Below are positions 27,480 through 35,221 of a stretch of DNA of 64,000 nucleotides, piece after piece. This stretch comes from Methylorubrum populi. GTDB lineage: Bacteria; Pseudomonadota; Alphaproteobacteria; Rhizobiales; Beijerinckiaceae. The first letter of the stretch is position 1, and the number at the start of each line of letters is the position of its first letter. The stretch is from positions 248,001 to 312,000 of the forward strand of contig NZ_AP014809.1 of assembly GCF_002355515.1 (NCBI RefSeq), written 5' to 3'. The notes under the pieces were generated by a model. The model did not search any database, was not told the origin of the DNA, and saw only the letters and a list, made by a program, of their open reading frames with translations. The translations under genes were made by a program, and so were the position numbers.

Positions 27480-28391
27480 TCAAGCCGGGAGGGCGTGAGC
27501 CGTAGACCGGGGCAGTCCGTTGCCCGGGCCGGCGCCGAGCAGGCCCGAGATCTCGGCCGGGGTGTCGGCGACGGCGACGCCCGCCGACTCAAGCGCACGG
27601 CGCTTGCCCTCGTAGCTGCCCAGAGTGCCGGAAACGATCGCGCCAGCGTGCCCCATCTTCTTGCCGGGCGGCGAGGCGCGTCCGGCGATGAAGGACACGA
27701 CGGGCTTCGCCATGCCGGCCGCGTATTCCGCCGCCGCTTCCTCCATCGCGCCGCCGATCTCTCCGACGAGCACGATGGCGCGGGTGCGCGGGTCCTCGTC
27801 GAGGGCCTGAAGAGCGTCGCGTGTCGTCGTACCGATCATCGGATCGCCACCGATGCCGAGGAAGGCCGACTGACCGAGACCCGCGCGGGTGAGGTTGAGG
27901 CAGATCAGTGTGCCGAGGCTGCCGGATCGCGAGATCACGCCGATCTGGCCCGGCTGGAAGATGTTCGGGTTATGCCCCGGCATGATGCCGACGAACCCCT
28001 CCCCCGGCGTGACGATCCCGGCGGTGTTCGGTCCGATGATGCGGGTCCGGTGCCGCGCCGCTGCGTGGTGAATCGCGATGACGTCGAGTGAGGGAATATG
28101 TTCCGTCAGGATCACCACCGTCCGGGCCCCGGCCTCGATCGCATCAAGGGCGGCCTCGCGGGCCATGGCCGGCGGAATGAACATCACCGCCACGTCGAAC
28201 GGGCTCTCGGCCCTGGCGGCCTGCGCCGTGGCGTAGACCGGCACCCCGAGATGCTGCTCGCCCGCTCGCTTCGGATTGACGCCGGCGACGACCTGCGTGC
28301 CGCACTCCATCATCTTCTGGGTCCAGAAGGTGCCCTGCTTACCGGTGATGCCCTGAACGAGCACGCGGGCGGTTTGACGATAGATGATCAT
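27480..28391 (-). CDS. Succinyl-CoA-synthetase alpha-like (ADP-forming) acid-CoA ligase subunit
   Basis: 303 residues from the ATG at 28391, which overlaps the end of the beta subunit gene (ATGA). The CoA-binding Rossmann domain opens with [18 protein letters not shown], and the active-site phosphohistidine is H248 in [12 protein letters not shown]. It carries [11 protein letters not shown] and [11 protein letters not shown] like SucD and malate-CoA ligase MtkB. With the next gene it should form a nucleotide-dependent acyl-CoA ligase. The neighbouring SauS-like dehydrogenase suggests the acid is sulfoacetate, activated to sulfoacetyl-CoA. Malate, succinate or another carboxylate remain possible by sequence alone. 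Confidence 0.88.
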   Translation of the reverse strand: MIIYRQTARVLVQGITGKQGTFWTQKMMECGTQVVAGVNPKRAGEQHLGVPVYATAQAARAESPFDVAVMFIPPAMAREAALDAIEAGARTVVILTEHIPSLDVIAIHHAAARHRTRIIGPNTAGIVTPGEGFVGIMPGHNPNIFQPGQIGVISRSGSLGTLICLNLTRAGLGQSAFLGIGGDPMIGTTTRDALQALDEDPRTRAIVLVGEIGGAMEEAAAEYAAGMAKPVVSFIAGRASPPGKKMGHAGAIVSGTLGSYEGKRRALESAGVAVADTPAEISGLLGAGPGNGLPRSTAHALPA

Positions 28392-29566
28392 CGGGCGGCT
28401 CCCCCGCTCGCTTGCGCATGTGTGACCGAGCGTTCCGCCGCGTGGGCGGCATCGACGGCCGCCTGGACCGCATCCTCCATGAGGTCGAAGGGCTCCTGGC
28501 CGAGCCCCTCTCGGACGAGACGGACCGCCTCGTCCTCGCCGGTGCCGTGGATCGAGAAGAAGACGGGGATGTCCGGAGCGAGCCGCTTCCAGGCCGTGAC
28601 GACGCCCTCGGCCATCACATCGGTCCGGGCGAAGGCACCGCAGAAATTGACGACGAGGCTTTTGACCCCGGGATTGGAGAGCACCAGCTTTAGCGCGGCT
28701 TCCGACTTGGTGTAGGCCTCGCCGCCGATCTCCAGGAAGTTCGCCGGACGGCCGCCGCAATGGCTGATCACGTCCATCGTCGTCATGGTCAGCCCGGCGC
28801 CGTTGGCGAGCACGCCGACATCGCCGTCGAGCTGGATGAACTTGAGCCCGTTGGCGGCTCCCTCACGCTCGAGGTCGGTCATCGGCTCTTCCGCCGCCGA
28901 CCCTGCGAGATCGGTCTGCCGGAAGGCGGCCGAATCGTCGAGCGTGAGCTTGCAGTCGAGCGCGACGACGCGGCCATCGGCGAGGAGCGCGAGCGGGTTG
29001 ATTTCGATCAGCTCGGCATCGATCCTGCCGCTCGTCGCGTAAAGCGCGACAAGGATGCCGACGACCTGTTCCTCGGCCCCCGAAAGGTCGAGGCCCGACA
29101 GCATCGCGCGGGCTGTCGCCGCGTCGAAGCCGCTGTCGCGATCGACTCGGTGGCGGCGCAGAGCGTCCGGACGCGTTGCGGCCACCTCCTCGATGTCCAT
29201 CCCACCCTCGGTGGAGAACAGGACCATGGGACACCGGCTCGCGGTGTCGATCAGGATCGCTGCGTAGAATTCGCGGGCGATCCGGGCCTGCTCCTCCAGC
29301 AGAACGGAGCCGACAACGTGCCCGTCGATCTGCATGTCGAGGATCTGCGCGGCGCGGTCGCGCGCTTCCTCGTCCGTGCTCGCCGGCTTGATGCCGCCGG
29401 CCTTGCCGCGCTTGCCGGTCGGCACTTGCGCCTTGACCATGCAGGGGCCGAGTTCGGCGAAGGCGGCCTGCGCCTCCTCCGGCGTGCGGCAATGAACGGC
29501 GCGCGGGATCGGGATGCCGGCGGGCGCCAGGACCCGCGCCTTGGCGACGTGCTCAAGAAAATTCAT
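28388..29566 (-). CDS. Succinyl-CoA-synthetase beta-like (ATP-grasp) acid-CoA ligase subunit
   Basis: 392 residues. The ATP-grasp domain begins MNFLEHVAKARVLAPAGIPIP, with MVKAQVPTGKRGKAGGIKPA near residue 43 and the metal-binding AELIEINPLALLADG near residue 185. The C-terminal CoA-ligase domain carries GLTMTTMDVISHCGG and NFLEIGGEA. It is the partner of the alpha subunit downstream, as in SucCD and MtkAB. Its start overlaps the stop of the acylating dehydrogenase gene (ATGA), tying ligase and dehydrogenase into one operon. The N-terminus differs from standard SucC (usually MNIHEYQAK), fitting a specialised paralogue. Confidence 0.88.
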   Translation of the reverse strand: MNFLEHVAKARVLAPAGIPIPRAVHCRTPEEAQAAFAELGPCMVKAQVPTGKRGKAGGIKPASTDEEARDRAAQILDMQIDGHVVGSVLLEEQARIAREFYAAILIDTASRCPMVLFSTEGGMDIEEVAATRPDALRRHRVDRDSGFDAATARAMLSGLDLSGAEEQVVGILVALYATSGRIDAELIEINPLALLADGRVVALDCKLTLDDSAAFRQTDLAGSAAEEPMTDLEREGAANGLKFIQLDGDVGVLANGAGLTMTTMDVISHCGGRPANFLEIGGEAYTKSEAALKLVLSNPGVKSLVVNFCGAFARTDVMAEGVVTAWKRLAPDIPVFFSIHGTGEDEAVRLVREGLGQEPFDLMEDAVQAAVDAAHAAERSVTHAQASGGAAR

Positions 29567-31065
29567 CGCGCGGACTCCGTCTGCCCGGCAGATTCAGCCT
29601 CGTACCCGATCCGCTTCCAATGCGGTCCGAACAGCTCCTGCTCGGTCGGCTTGTCCTCCGGGATCGGCGTGACGAGGTGGGTGATGTTGATCATGTGCCG
29701 GTAGCTCAGGTTCTCGGAGATCGAATTCTTCTGCCAGGAGCCGCACCCCATGCTGAGGGTGAAGCCGAGGCCGGAATTGAAGCCGCCGCCGTTGCCGAAG
29801 GTGTGAGCGAAGTTCACGAGGACCCGCACCACATCGAGATCCTCCGCGAGCGTGCGGGCGCGGTCCATGTCCGTGGTGTGCAGTCCGCAGGAATGCCCCT
29901 TGCCCTGATGCTCGAGGATCGCGCGCACGCGCTCCTTGGCGTCCGCGAAATCACTGGCGCGGTAGACGGTGAGCACGAGGGCGAGCTTCTCGCCCGAGAG
30001 CGGATAGTCCCTGCCGATGCCGGTCTCCTCGACGAGAAAGAAGCGCTTGCCTTGCGCCTGAGCGGGCAGATCGAAGGCGCTGGCCAGGACGTCGGCGTCG
30101 CGGGCGATGAGGTCGCGGTTGAGCTTGCCCTTGACCCAGAGCCGCTCGATCACGCGCTGGCGCTCCTCCGGCGTGCAGCGATAGGCGCCGGCCCGCTCCA
30201 GGGCGGCGATGGCCGCGTCGTAGACCGCATCGACGATGACGACGGCGTTCTCCGACGAGCAGGAAGTCGAGTTGTCGAAGATCTTCGAGTCGCGGATCCG
30301 CGCGGCCGCCGCGTCGAGATCGGCGGTCTCGTCGATGATCACCGGCACGTTGCCGGCACCGACGCCGATGGCCGGCGTCCCGCTCGAATAGGCGCGGCGG
30401 ACATTGTCCTGCGAGCCGGTCACGACGATGAGGTCGCAGGACTTCATCAGCGCTTCCGTCGCTTCTTTCGTCACCGGCGCGGGGAGGATCTGGACCAGAT
30501 CCTCGGCCAAGCCGATCGCGGCGAGCTCCTGCCGCATCAGATCGACGATGCGGGCGGTGGTGCGGTAGCCGAGGGGCGACGGGGCGATGACGATGGCGTT
30601 GCGGCCCTTCAAGGCCATCATCGCCTTGTTGACCGGAGTCGCGCCTGGATTGGTCGATGGCGTCACCGCGCCGATGACGCCCATCGGTTTGGCATATTTC
30701 ACGAGCCCCCGCGCCTCGTCGCGCTCGATCACGCCGACCGACGGGGCACGCAGCAGATCGCGCAGCGTGCCGAAGGTCTTGCGCTGCTTCTTGATGATCT
30801 TGTCGGCGACGTTTCCGAGCCCGGTATCCTCCACCGCGAGCTCGGCGAGTTCGCGGGCATGTTTCGGGTTGTACAGGGACCAGGCCAGAGCGCGCACGGC
30901 GGCGTCCGCGGTCTCCTGATCGACGTGCGCGAAGGTCCTCTGCGCGGCTCTGGCCCGCGCCATCACGGCATCGACGGAGTCTTGTTCACCGGGGTTCGAC
31001 GGGATGGGAGCCGGCTCCTGCCGTTCGCTGGAGCGCTCCGGGACCTTGAGACGAGCGACGGACAT
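29563..31065 (-). CDS. sauS: Acylating aldehyde dehydrogenase, SauS-like (sulfoacetaldehyde dehydrogenase, CoA-acylating)
   Basis: 500 residues with the CoA-acylating aldehyde dehydrogenase signature. The catalytic cysteine is C269 in DNSTSCSSENAVV, and the cofactor region is GVIGAVTPSTNPGATPVNKA near residue 129. The late segment FGNGGGFNSGLGFTLSMGCG is typical of this branch. SauS of Cupriavidus reduces sulfoacetyl-CoA to sulfoacetaldehyde. The surrounding CoA ligase, transporter, LysR regulator and a nearby xsc support that assignment, although acetaldehyde or other acyl-CoA substrates are possible for the family. It is 59 bp behind the transporter gene. Confidence 0.85.
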   Translation of the reverse strand: MSVARLKVPERSSERQEPAPIPSNPGEQDSVDAVMARARAAQRTFAHVDQETADAAVRALAWSLYNPKHARELAELAVEDTGLGNVADKIIKKQRKTFGTLRDLLRAPSVGVIERDEARGLVKYAKPMGVIGAVTPSTNPGATPVNKAMMALKGRNAIVIAPSPLGYRTTARIVDLMRQELAAIGLAEDLVQILPAPVTKEATEALMKSCDLIVVTGSQDNVRRAYSSGTPAIGVGAGNVPVIIDETADLDAAAARIRDSKIFDNSTSCSSENAVVIVDAVYDAAIAALERAGAYRCTPEERQRVIERLWVKGKLNRDLIARDADVLASAFDLPAQAQGKRFFLVEETGIGRDYPLSGEKLALVLTVYRASDFADAKERVRAILEHQGKGHSCGLHTTDMDRARTLAEDLDVVRVLVNFAHTFGNGGGFNSGLGFTLSMGCGSWQKNSISENLSYRHMINITHLVTPIPEDKPTEQELFGPHWKRIGYEAESAGQTESAR

Positions 31066-31124
31066 CGCGCGGATTCCTCATGCGGCTGTCGGGAGGGAAG
31101 GCGAAGGGAGAGAAGAGCTTGCGG

Positions 31125-32432
31125 TCAGGCACTCGGCCTGACCGCCGCCGGAGCTGTGACGACGGGCTGCGGCGGCTCGACCTCGTCCAGGAACGGGTCG
31201 TCGGGACGCATGCGCAGGGCGAGCACCGCACCGAGGAGGAGCAGGCCGAGGGAGGCGACGAACGGAAGGTCCCAGCGGCCGGTCGCGTCGATGATGGCGC
31301 CGAACACCACCGGCGAGATCATTCCGGCGAGGCCGAAACCGAAATTCATGAAGCCGGAGGCGGTCCCGGAATGCTGGGGCGCGATGTCCATCGGCACGGC
31401 CCAGATCGGCGCGACGATCAGTTCGGCGAAGAAGAAGGCGCCCGACAGGCACAGCGTGATCGTGAGGAGATCCGTGACGAACAACACCGGCAGCATGAAC
31501 AGAAAGGCGCCGAGGAAGCCCACCACGATCACGCTCACCCGTGCTTTCGAGACACTGCCGGTCCGCCTCAGGATCCGGTCGCTGACGATGCCGCCGACGG
31601 TGTCTCCGACCACTCCGGCGAAGAACACTCCTGAGGCGAAGATCGCCGACTTCTTGATGTCGAGCTGGTATTGATGAAGGAAGTAGGATGGGATCCAGTT
31701 GAGGAACAACCACAGCGTCCAGCCGTAGCAGAAGTCCGTCATCGTCACGGGCATCATGCGCTTGAAAAGACGCCGCCACGGCACGGCCTTGCGCTCGCCG
31801 GCGATCTTCACGGTCGGAAGGGCCGCGATTTCCTCCGGCGTGACGTGCTTGTGGTCGCGCGGATCGTCACGGAAGTACCAGAACCAGAGGGCGACCCAGG
31901 CGAAGCTGATCAGGCCGACGATGACGAATGAGTCGCGCCAGGACAGCGCGACGATGAGAAAGGCGATAAGCGGCGGCGTCAGCGCGTTTCCGAGCCGCGC
32001 GAAGGCGTGGGTGATGCCTTGTGCGAAGCCGCGCCGGTCCGCCGCCATCCAGTTCGCCAGCGCTCGCGTCGCGGTCGGGAATGCCGATCCTTCGCCGATC
32101 CCGAGGATGAAGCGGGCGATGACGAGCGAGACGGCCCCCTCGACGAAGCCGATAGCCACAGTCGCGGCCGACCAGATCGCGCCGCAGATCAGCAGCGTCA
32201 TCCGCGGTCCGAGACGGTCACCCAGCCAACCGCCGGCGATTTGAAAGAATGCGTAAGGGTAGGCGAAGGCAGAAAACGCAAGTCCGAGCTCGAAATTGGT
32301 GAGTCCGAGCTCCTTCTGCATCGCCGGCGCCGCTGTGCCGATGTTCACCCGATCGATATACGTGACCAGATACATCAGACAGATAATCAGCAGCACGCGG
32401 TCTGTGGCTTTGAAGCGTACAAGCCTCAGCAT
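31125..32432 (-). CDS. sauU: MFS transporter, SauU-like (ACS family)
   Basis: 435 residues with 12 predicted membrane segments. The loop-2 motif GGWLGDRLGPR follows DRVNIGTAAPAMQKELGL, characteristic of the anion:cation symporter family that carries organic anions such as glucarate, phthalate and sulfoacetate (SauU). It is first in the minus-strand operon with the dehydrogenase and ligase, and divergent from the LysR gene. Sulfoacetate uptake is therefore the best hypothesis. Related hexuronate carriers cannot be excluded on sequence alone. Confidence 0.85.
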   Translation of the reverse strand: MLRLVRFKATDRVLLIICLMYLVTYIDRVNIGTAAPAMQKELGLTNFELGLAFSAFAYPYAFFQIAGGWLGDRLGPRMTLLICGAIWSAATVAIGFVEGAVSLVIARFILGIGEGSAFPTATRALANWMAADRRGFAQGITHAFARLGNALTPPLIAFLIVALSWRDSFVIVGLISFAWVALWFWYFRDDPRDHKHVTPEEIAALPTVKIAGERKAVPWRRLFKRMMPVTMTDFCYGWTLWLFLNWIPSYFLHQYQLDIKKSAIFASGVFFAGVVGDTVGGIVSDRILRRTGSVSKARVSVIVVGFLGAFLFMLPVLFVTDLLTITLCLSGAFFFAELIVAPIWAVPMDIAPQHSGTASGFMNFGFGLAGMISPVVFGAIIDATGRWDLPFVASLGLLLLGAVLALRMRPDDPFLDEVEPPQPVVTAPAAVRPSA

Positions 32433-32547
32433 TCTGCCCTCCTGCCGAATTGCGTCAGACTTCTCCGGCCTGCGCGCAGTATCGCGCGATGGACGGGGAA
32501 GTCCCCGACATCTGTTGAGCGTTCCTCGTCTTCAGGGCTGCGGATCG

Positions 32548-32571
32548 TTCAGGATCTTTGATCGTCCTGAA
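32548..32571. promoter_or_regulatory. Inverted repeat midway between the sau-like operon and its LysR gene
   Basis: TTCAGGA at 32548-32554 and TCCTGAA at 32565-32571 form a perfect 7-bp inverted repeat with a 10-bp spacer. It lies about 115 bp from both start codons (32432 minus, 32669 plus). This is where a LysR-type regulator would bind to control the divergent operon. The half-site TTCAGGA recurs once in the xsc/IclR gap (45037-45043). Confidence 0.6.
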
Positions 32572-32668
32572 TCATGGCTTGTCCGGCCCCACGTTTTTAC
32601 CCTACCGATTGCCTCCGCATCGGAGAAATTTATTCTCTGCATCGGGATCATGCAGGATATTTATCATT

Positions 32669-33532
32669 ATGATTCCGGATCTCGAGATCCCACTGCTTCG
32701 AACCTTCGTCGCCGTGGTCGAAACCGGCAGTATAACGCTGGCTGGCAAGCAGGTCGGCCGCACCCAGCCGGCGGTCACGCACCAGATCCAGCGTCTGGAG
32801 CGGGCGCTCGCCAAACCCCTCTTTCAGAGCGATCGGCGCAATCTCACTCTGACGCGCGAAGGGGAGATGCTACTCGGCTACGCCCGGACGCTTCTCGGTC
32901 TCAACGACGAGATCCGGGGGCGTTTCGAGGCGCCCGACATCACCGGTCGCGTCCGGCTCGGCGTGCCCGATCTCTACGCCGCGTTCCTGCTGCCGTCGGT
33001 GCTGAGCGGATTCTCGCGGGCTTACCCGCAGGTCGAGATCGAGCTGCGGTGCTCGCGAAGCGTGAACCTGCACGCGGCACTCCAGCATGAGGACATCGAC
33101 ATCGCCCTGATGACGCGCCAGCCCGAACTCGGCAAAGGCCCGGTCGTGCGCGAAGAACCACTCGTCTGGGTGGCGGCGCGGGAATATGCCGTCGCACCGG
33201 AGGGCGCCCTGCCCCTCGCCCTGCTGCCGGCCGGAAGCGTCTACCGGCAATATGCCCTTGATGCCCTTGGCCAAATCGGCCGGTCTTGGAGCGTCGCGGC
33301 GGTCAGCGACAGCATCGCCGGTCTTCAGGCCGCTGTCTACGCGGGGCTTGCCGTATCGGCTTTTCCACTCTGCGCCCTTGGCCCGAATGTACGCCGCCTC
33401 GGCCGCGCCGAGGGGCTGCCCGAACTCCCGAACCTCGAAATCGTCCTGCAGCGCAAGCCCAGCGGAATCGCCGCTGCCGCCGAGCATCTGGCCGAGTACA
33501 TGGTAGCGGGTATCGGCAATGTCGGACGCTGA
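32669..33532 (+). CDS. LysR-type transcriptional regulator, SauR-like
   Basis: 287 residues from the ATG at 32669 (MIPDLEIPLLRTFVAVVETG). The winged helix-turn-helix fills residues 1-65 (ITLAGKQVGRTQPAVTHQIQ). The LysR substrate-binding domain follows with RVRLGVPDLYAAFLLPSVL and a truncated-looking but complete C-terminus. It is divergent from the SauU/SauS/ligase operon across a 236-bp gap with a clear inverted repeat, the classic arrangement for a LysR activator of its neighbour operon. The inducer is probably the substrate, sulfoacetate if the operon assignment is right. Confidence 0.92.
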   Translation: MIPDLEIPLLRTFVAVVETGSITLAGKQVGRTQPAVTHQIQRLERALAKPLFQSDRRNLTLTREGEMLLGYARTLLGLNDEIRGRFEAPDITGRVRLGVPDLYAAFLLPSVLSGFSRAYPQVEIELRCSRSVNLHAALQHEDIDIALMTRQPELGKGPVVREEPLVWVAAREYAVAPEGALPLALLPAGSVYRQYALDALGQIGRSWSVAAVSDSIAGLQAAVYAGLAVSAFPLCALGPNVRRLGRAEGLPELPNLEIVLQRKPSGIAAAAEHLAEYMVAGIGNVGR

Positions 33533-33661
33533 GGGAGCTGCGACGCACACGCGCTGCGCATGTGAGACAGGTCTCACATGTGCCGACGGCACGGCGCCGC
33601 ACGTTGCGTTGCACAATTTTGCGAATTAGATTGCGTGCATCGCATCAATTTCCGTTTGATC

Positions 33662-33877
33662 ATGCCGCCCGTCGAGCGTCTCCGCCAGATCCTGCCTTTC
33701 GCCGCGGCGGTCTATCTCGCTTTCAGCGTGGCCCAGCTGCAGGCGGTCCAACCGGCGTTCGCCGGCTCGCATAACGGTGTCTCGGTCGCGTCGGTGCTCT
33801 CCGGCCTCAAGTGGCACATGCTCGAAATCGCCAAGAACGAGCAGGCTGAAATGGCCTTCGGATATCCCGGCAACTGA
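33662..33877 (+). CDS. Short secreted or membrane-anchored peptide, function unknown
   Basis: 71 residues from the ATG at 33662, with no strong ribosome-binding site; the frame is open further upstream but with no better start. A signal-like segment (LRQILPFAAAVYLAFSVA) precedes a short polar remainder ending AFGYPGN. I do not recognise it. It sits between the LysR gene and the IS630 element, about 110 bp before the left end of the element. Confidence 0.45.
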   Translation: MPPVERLRQILPFAAAVYLAFSVAQLQAVQPAFAGSHNGVSVASVLSGLKWHMLEIAKNEQAEMAFGYPGN

Positions 33878-33984
33878 GTCGCCGGCATGCCCGCTCGGGC
33901 AGGCCGACCCAAGAGCCGGTATTCGACGCCGCTCGGTGCTCTATCCGCCCCGCCACCTGCCTCGTCGCGGGTCGTGATTGCCTA

Positions 33985-35011
33985 GAGCGGCATCCGAGCG
34001 CGCTGAAACGGCTGGCGGGGTGATGAGGTTGGTCGGTGAAGGAGAGCGCCGATGTCCTCAGCCTTGTCCGTCGATCTGCGAGAGCGCGTGGTCCATGCCG
34101 TCGAGGCTGGGGCGTCCCGGCATCAGGCGGCTGAACGCTTCGGGGTCAGTCTGGCGAGCGCCAGCCGCTGGTGTGGGCAATGCGCCCGGGAGGGCCACGT
34201 CGCGCCCAAGCCGATGGGCGGAGATCAACGCTCGCACCGGATCGAGACGCAGGCCGACCTGATCCTGTCGCTCTACGAGGCGCAGCCCGGCATCTACCTG
34301 CATGAACTCCGTGCGGCCCTGGCCGAGCGCGGCGTCAGCGTGGCTCAGAGCAGCCTTTCGCGCTTCTTCAAGCGCCATGGGATCTCGCGAAAAAAAGCAC
34401 GGGCCACGCGGCCGAGCAAGACCGGCCGGACGTGAGGGCTGCGCGCGAGGCGTGGTTCGAGGGCCAGCTCGACCTCGATCCGGATGGCCTCGTGTTCATC
34501 GACGAGACGGCCGCCAACACCGCCATGGCCCGCCGCTACGGACGTGCGCCCCGCGGCGAGCGCTGTCGGATGAGCGTGCCTCAGGGCCACTGGAAGACCA
34601 CCACCGTCACGGCGGCCTTGCGCAGCAACGGCATCACCGCACCGTGGCTGCTCGACGGTGCGATGAACGGGCAGGCCTTCCGCACCTATGTGGCCGACGT
34701 GCTTGCCCCAACCCTCAAGGCCGGCGACACCGTCGTGCTCGACAACCTGCCGGCCCACAAGGTCAGCGGCGTCCGCGAGCGTATCGAGGCCGTGGGAGCC
34801 CGGCTGCTCTACCTCCCCGCCTACAGCCCCGACTTCAACCCGATCGAGATGGCCTTCGCCAAGCTGAAGGCGCTGCTGCGCAGCGCAGCGGCGCGGACCA
34901 TCCCGGACCTCTGGGACGCCATCCGACGCAGCCTGTCCCGCTTCGCGCCAGCCGAGTGCCGAGCCTACTTCGCCGCAGCTGGCTACGATGCAACCTGATC
35001 GGATGCCGCTC
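33985..35011 (+). mobile_element. IS630-family insertion sequence, complete, inserted at TA
   Basis: A 1,027-bp element bounded by terminal inverted repeats. GAGCGGCATCCGA at 33985-33997 and its reverse complement TCGGATGCCGCTC at 34999-35011 match in all 13 positions. Each end is flanked by TA (33983-33984 and 35012-35013), the target duplication of the IS630/Tc1 group. It encodes a two-frame transposase and sits in the gap between the short peptide gene and the GMC dehydrogenase. The host genes are not broken, and the perfect ends suggest a recent insertion. Confidence 0.95.
34052..34998 (+). CDS. IS630-family transposase made by -1 programmed frameshifting
   Basis: Two frames cover the protein. 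The first, 34052-34435 (127 residues), holds the helix-turn-helix N-terminus (LRERVVHAVEAGASRHQAAE). The second, from a GTG at 34432 to 34998 (188 residues), holds the DDE catalytic core with D in FIDETAANT, D in VVLDNLPAHK and E in PDFNPIEMAFAKLK. An A7 run at 34390-34396, read as A-AAA-AAA-G in the first frame, gives a -1 slip into the second frame and one fused transposase. The GTGA overlap at 34432-34435 could alternatively restart translation of the second part. Confidence 0.9.
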
Positions 35012-35110
35012 TAGACGCGCAACGACCGCAGCGCTCGGTCGCCCCTCCCGCTCGCGCCCTGAACGTGCCGAGTGGCCGCGCGAGAACGCGGCCAAGGTCG
35101 TCGGCATGCA

Positions 35111-35153
35111 TTGACACTCGGCCCTAATTCTCATTCAATCGAACATAACGTTC
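35111..35153 (+). promoter_or_regulatory. Sigma-70-like promoter and overlapping operator of the GMC dehydrogenase operon
   Basis: TTGACA at 35111-35116, a 17-bp spacer and TTCAAT at 35134-35139 make a good housekeeping promoter about 70-110 bp before the GMC ATG at 35222. A 13-bp dyad, GAAC-N5-GTTC (35141-35153), overlaps the expected transcription start and is a candidate repressor site. The IS630 element ends 100 bp upstream, so the promoter itself is intact. Confidence 0.55.
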
Positions 35154-35221
35154 CGCTTTTCGAGACTTTGTACTCGGAGCGAGGCGAAATACGAGGAAAC
35201 GCAGTCGGCGAGGTGCAGGCG

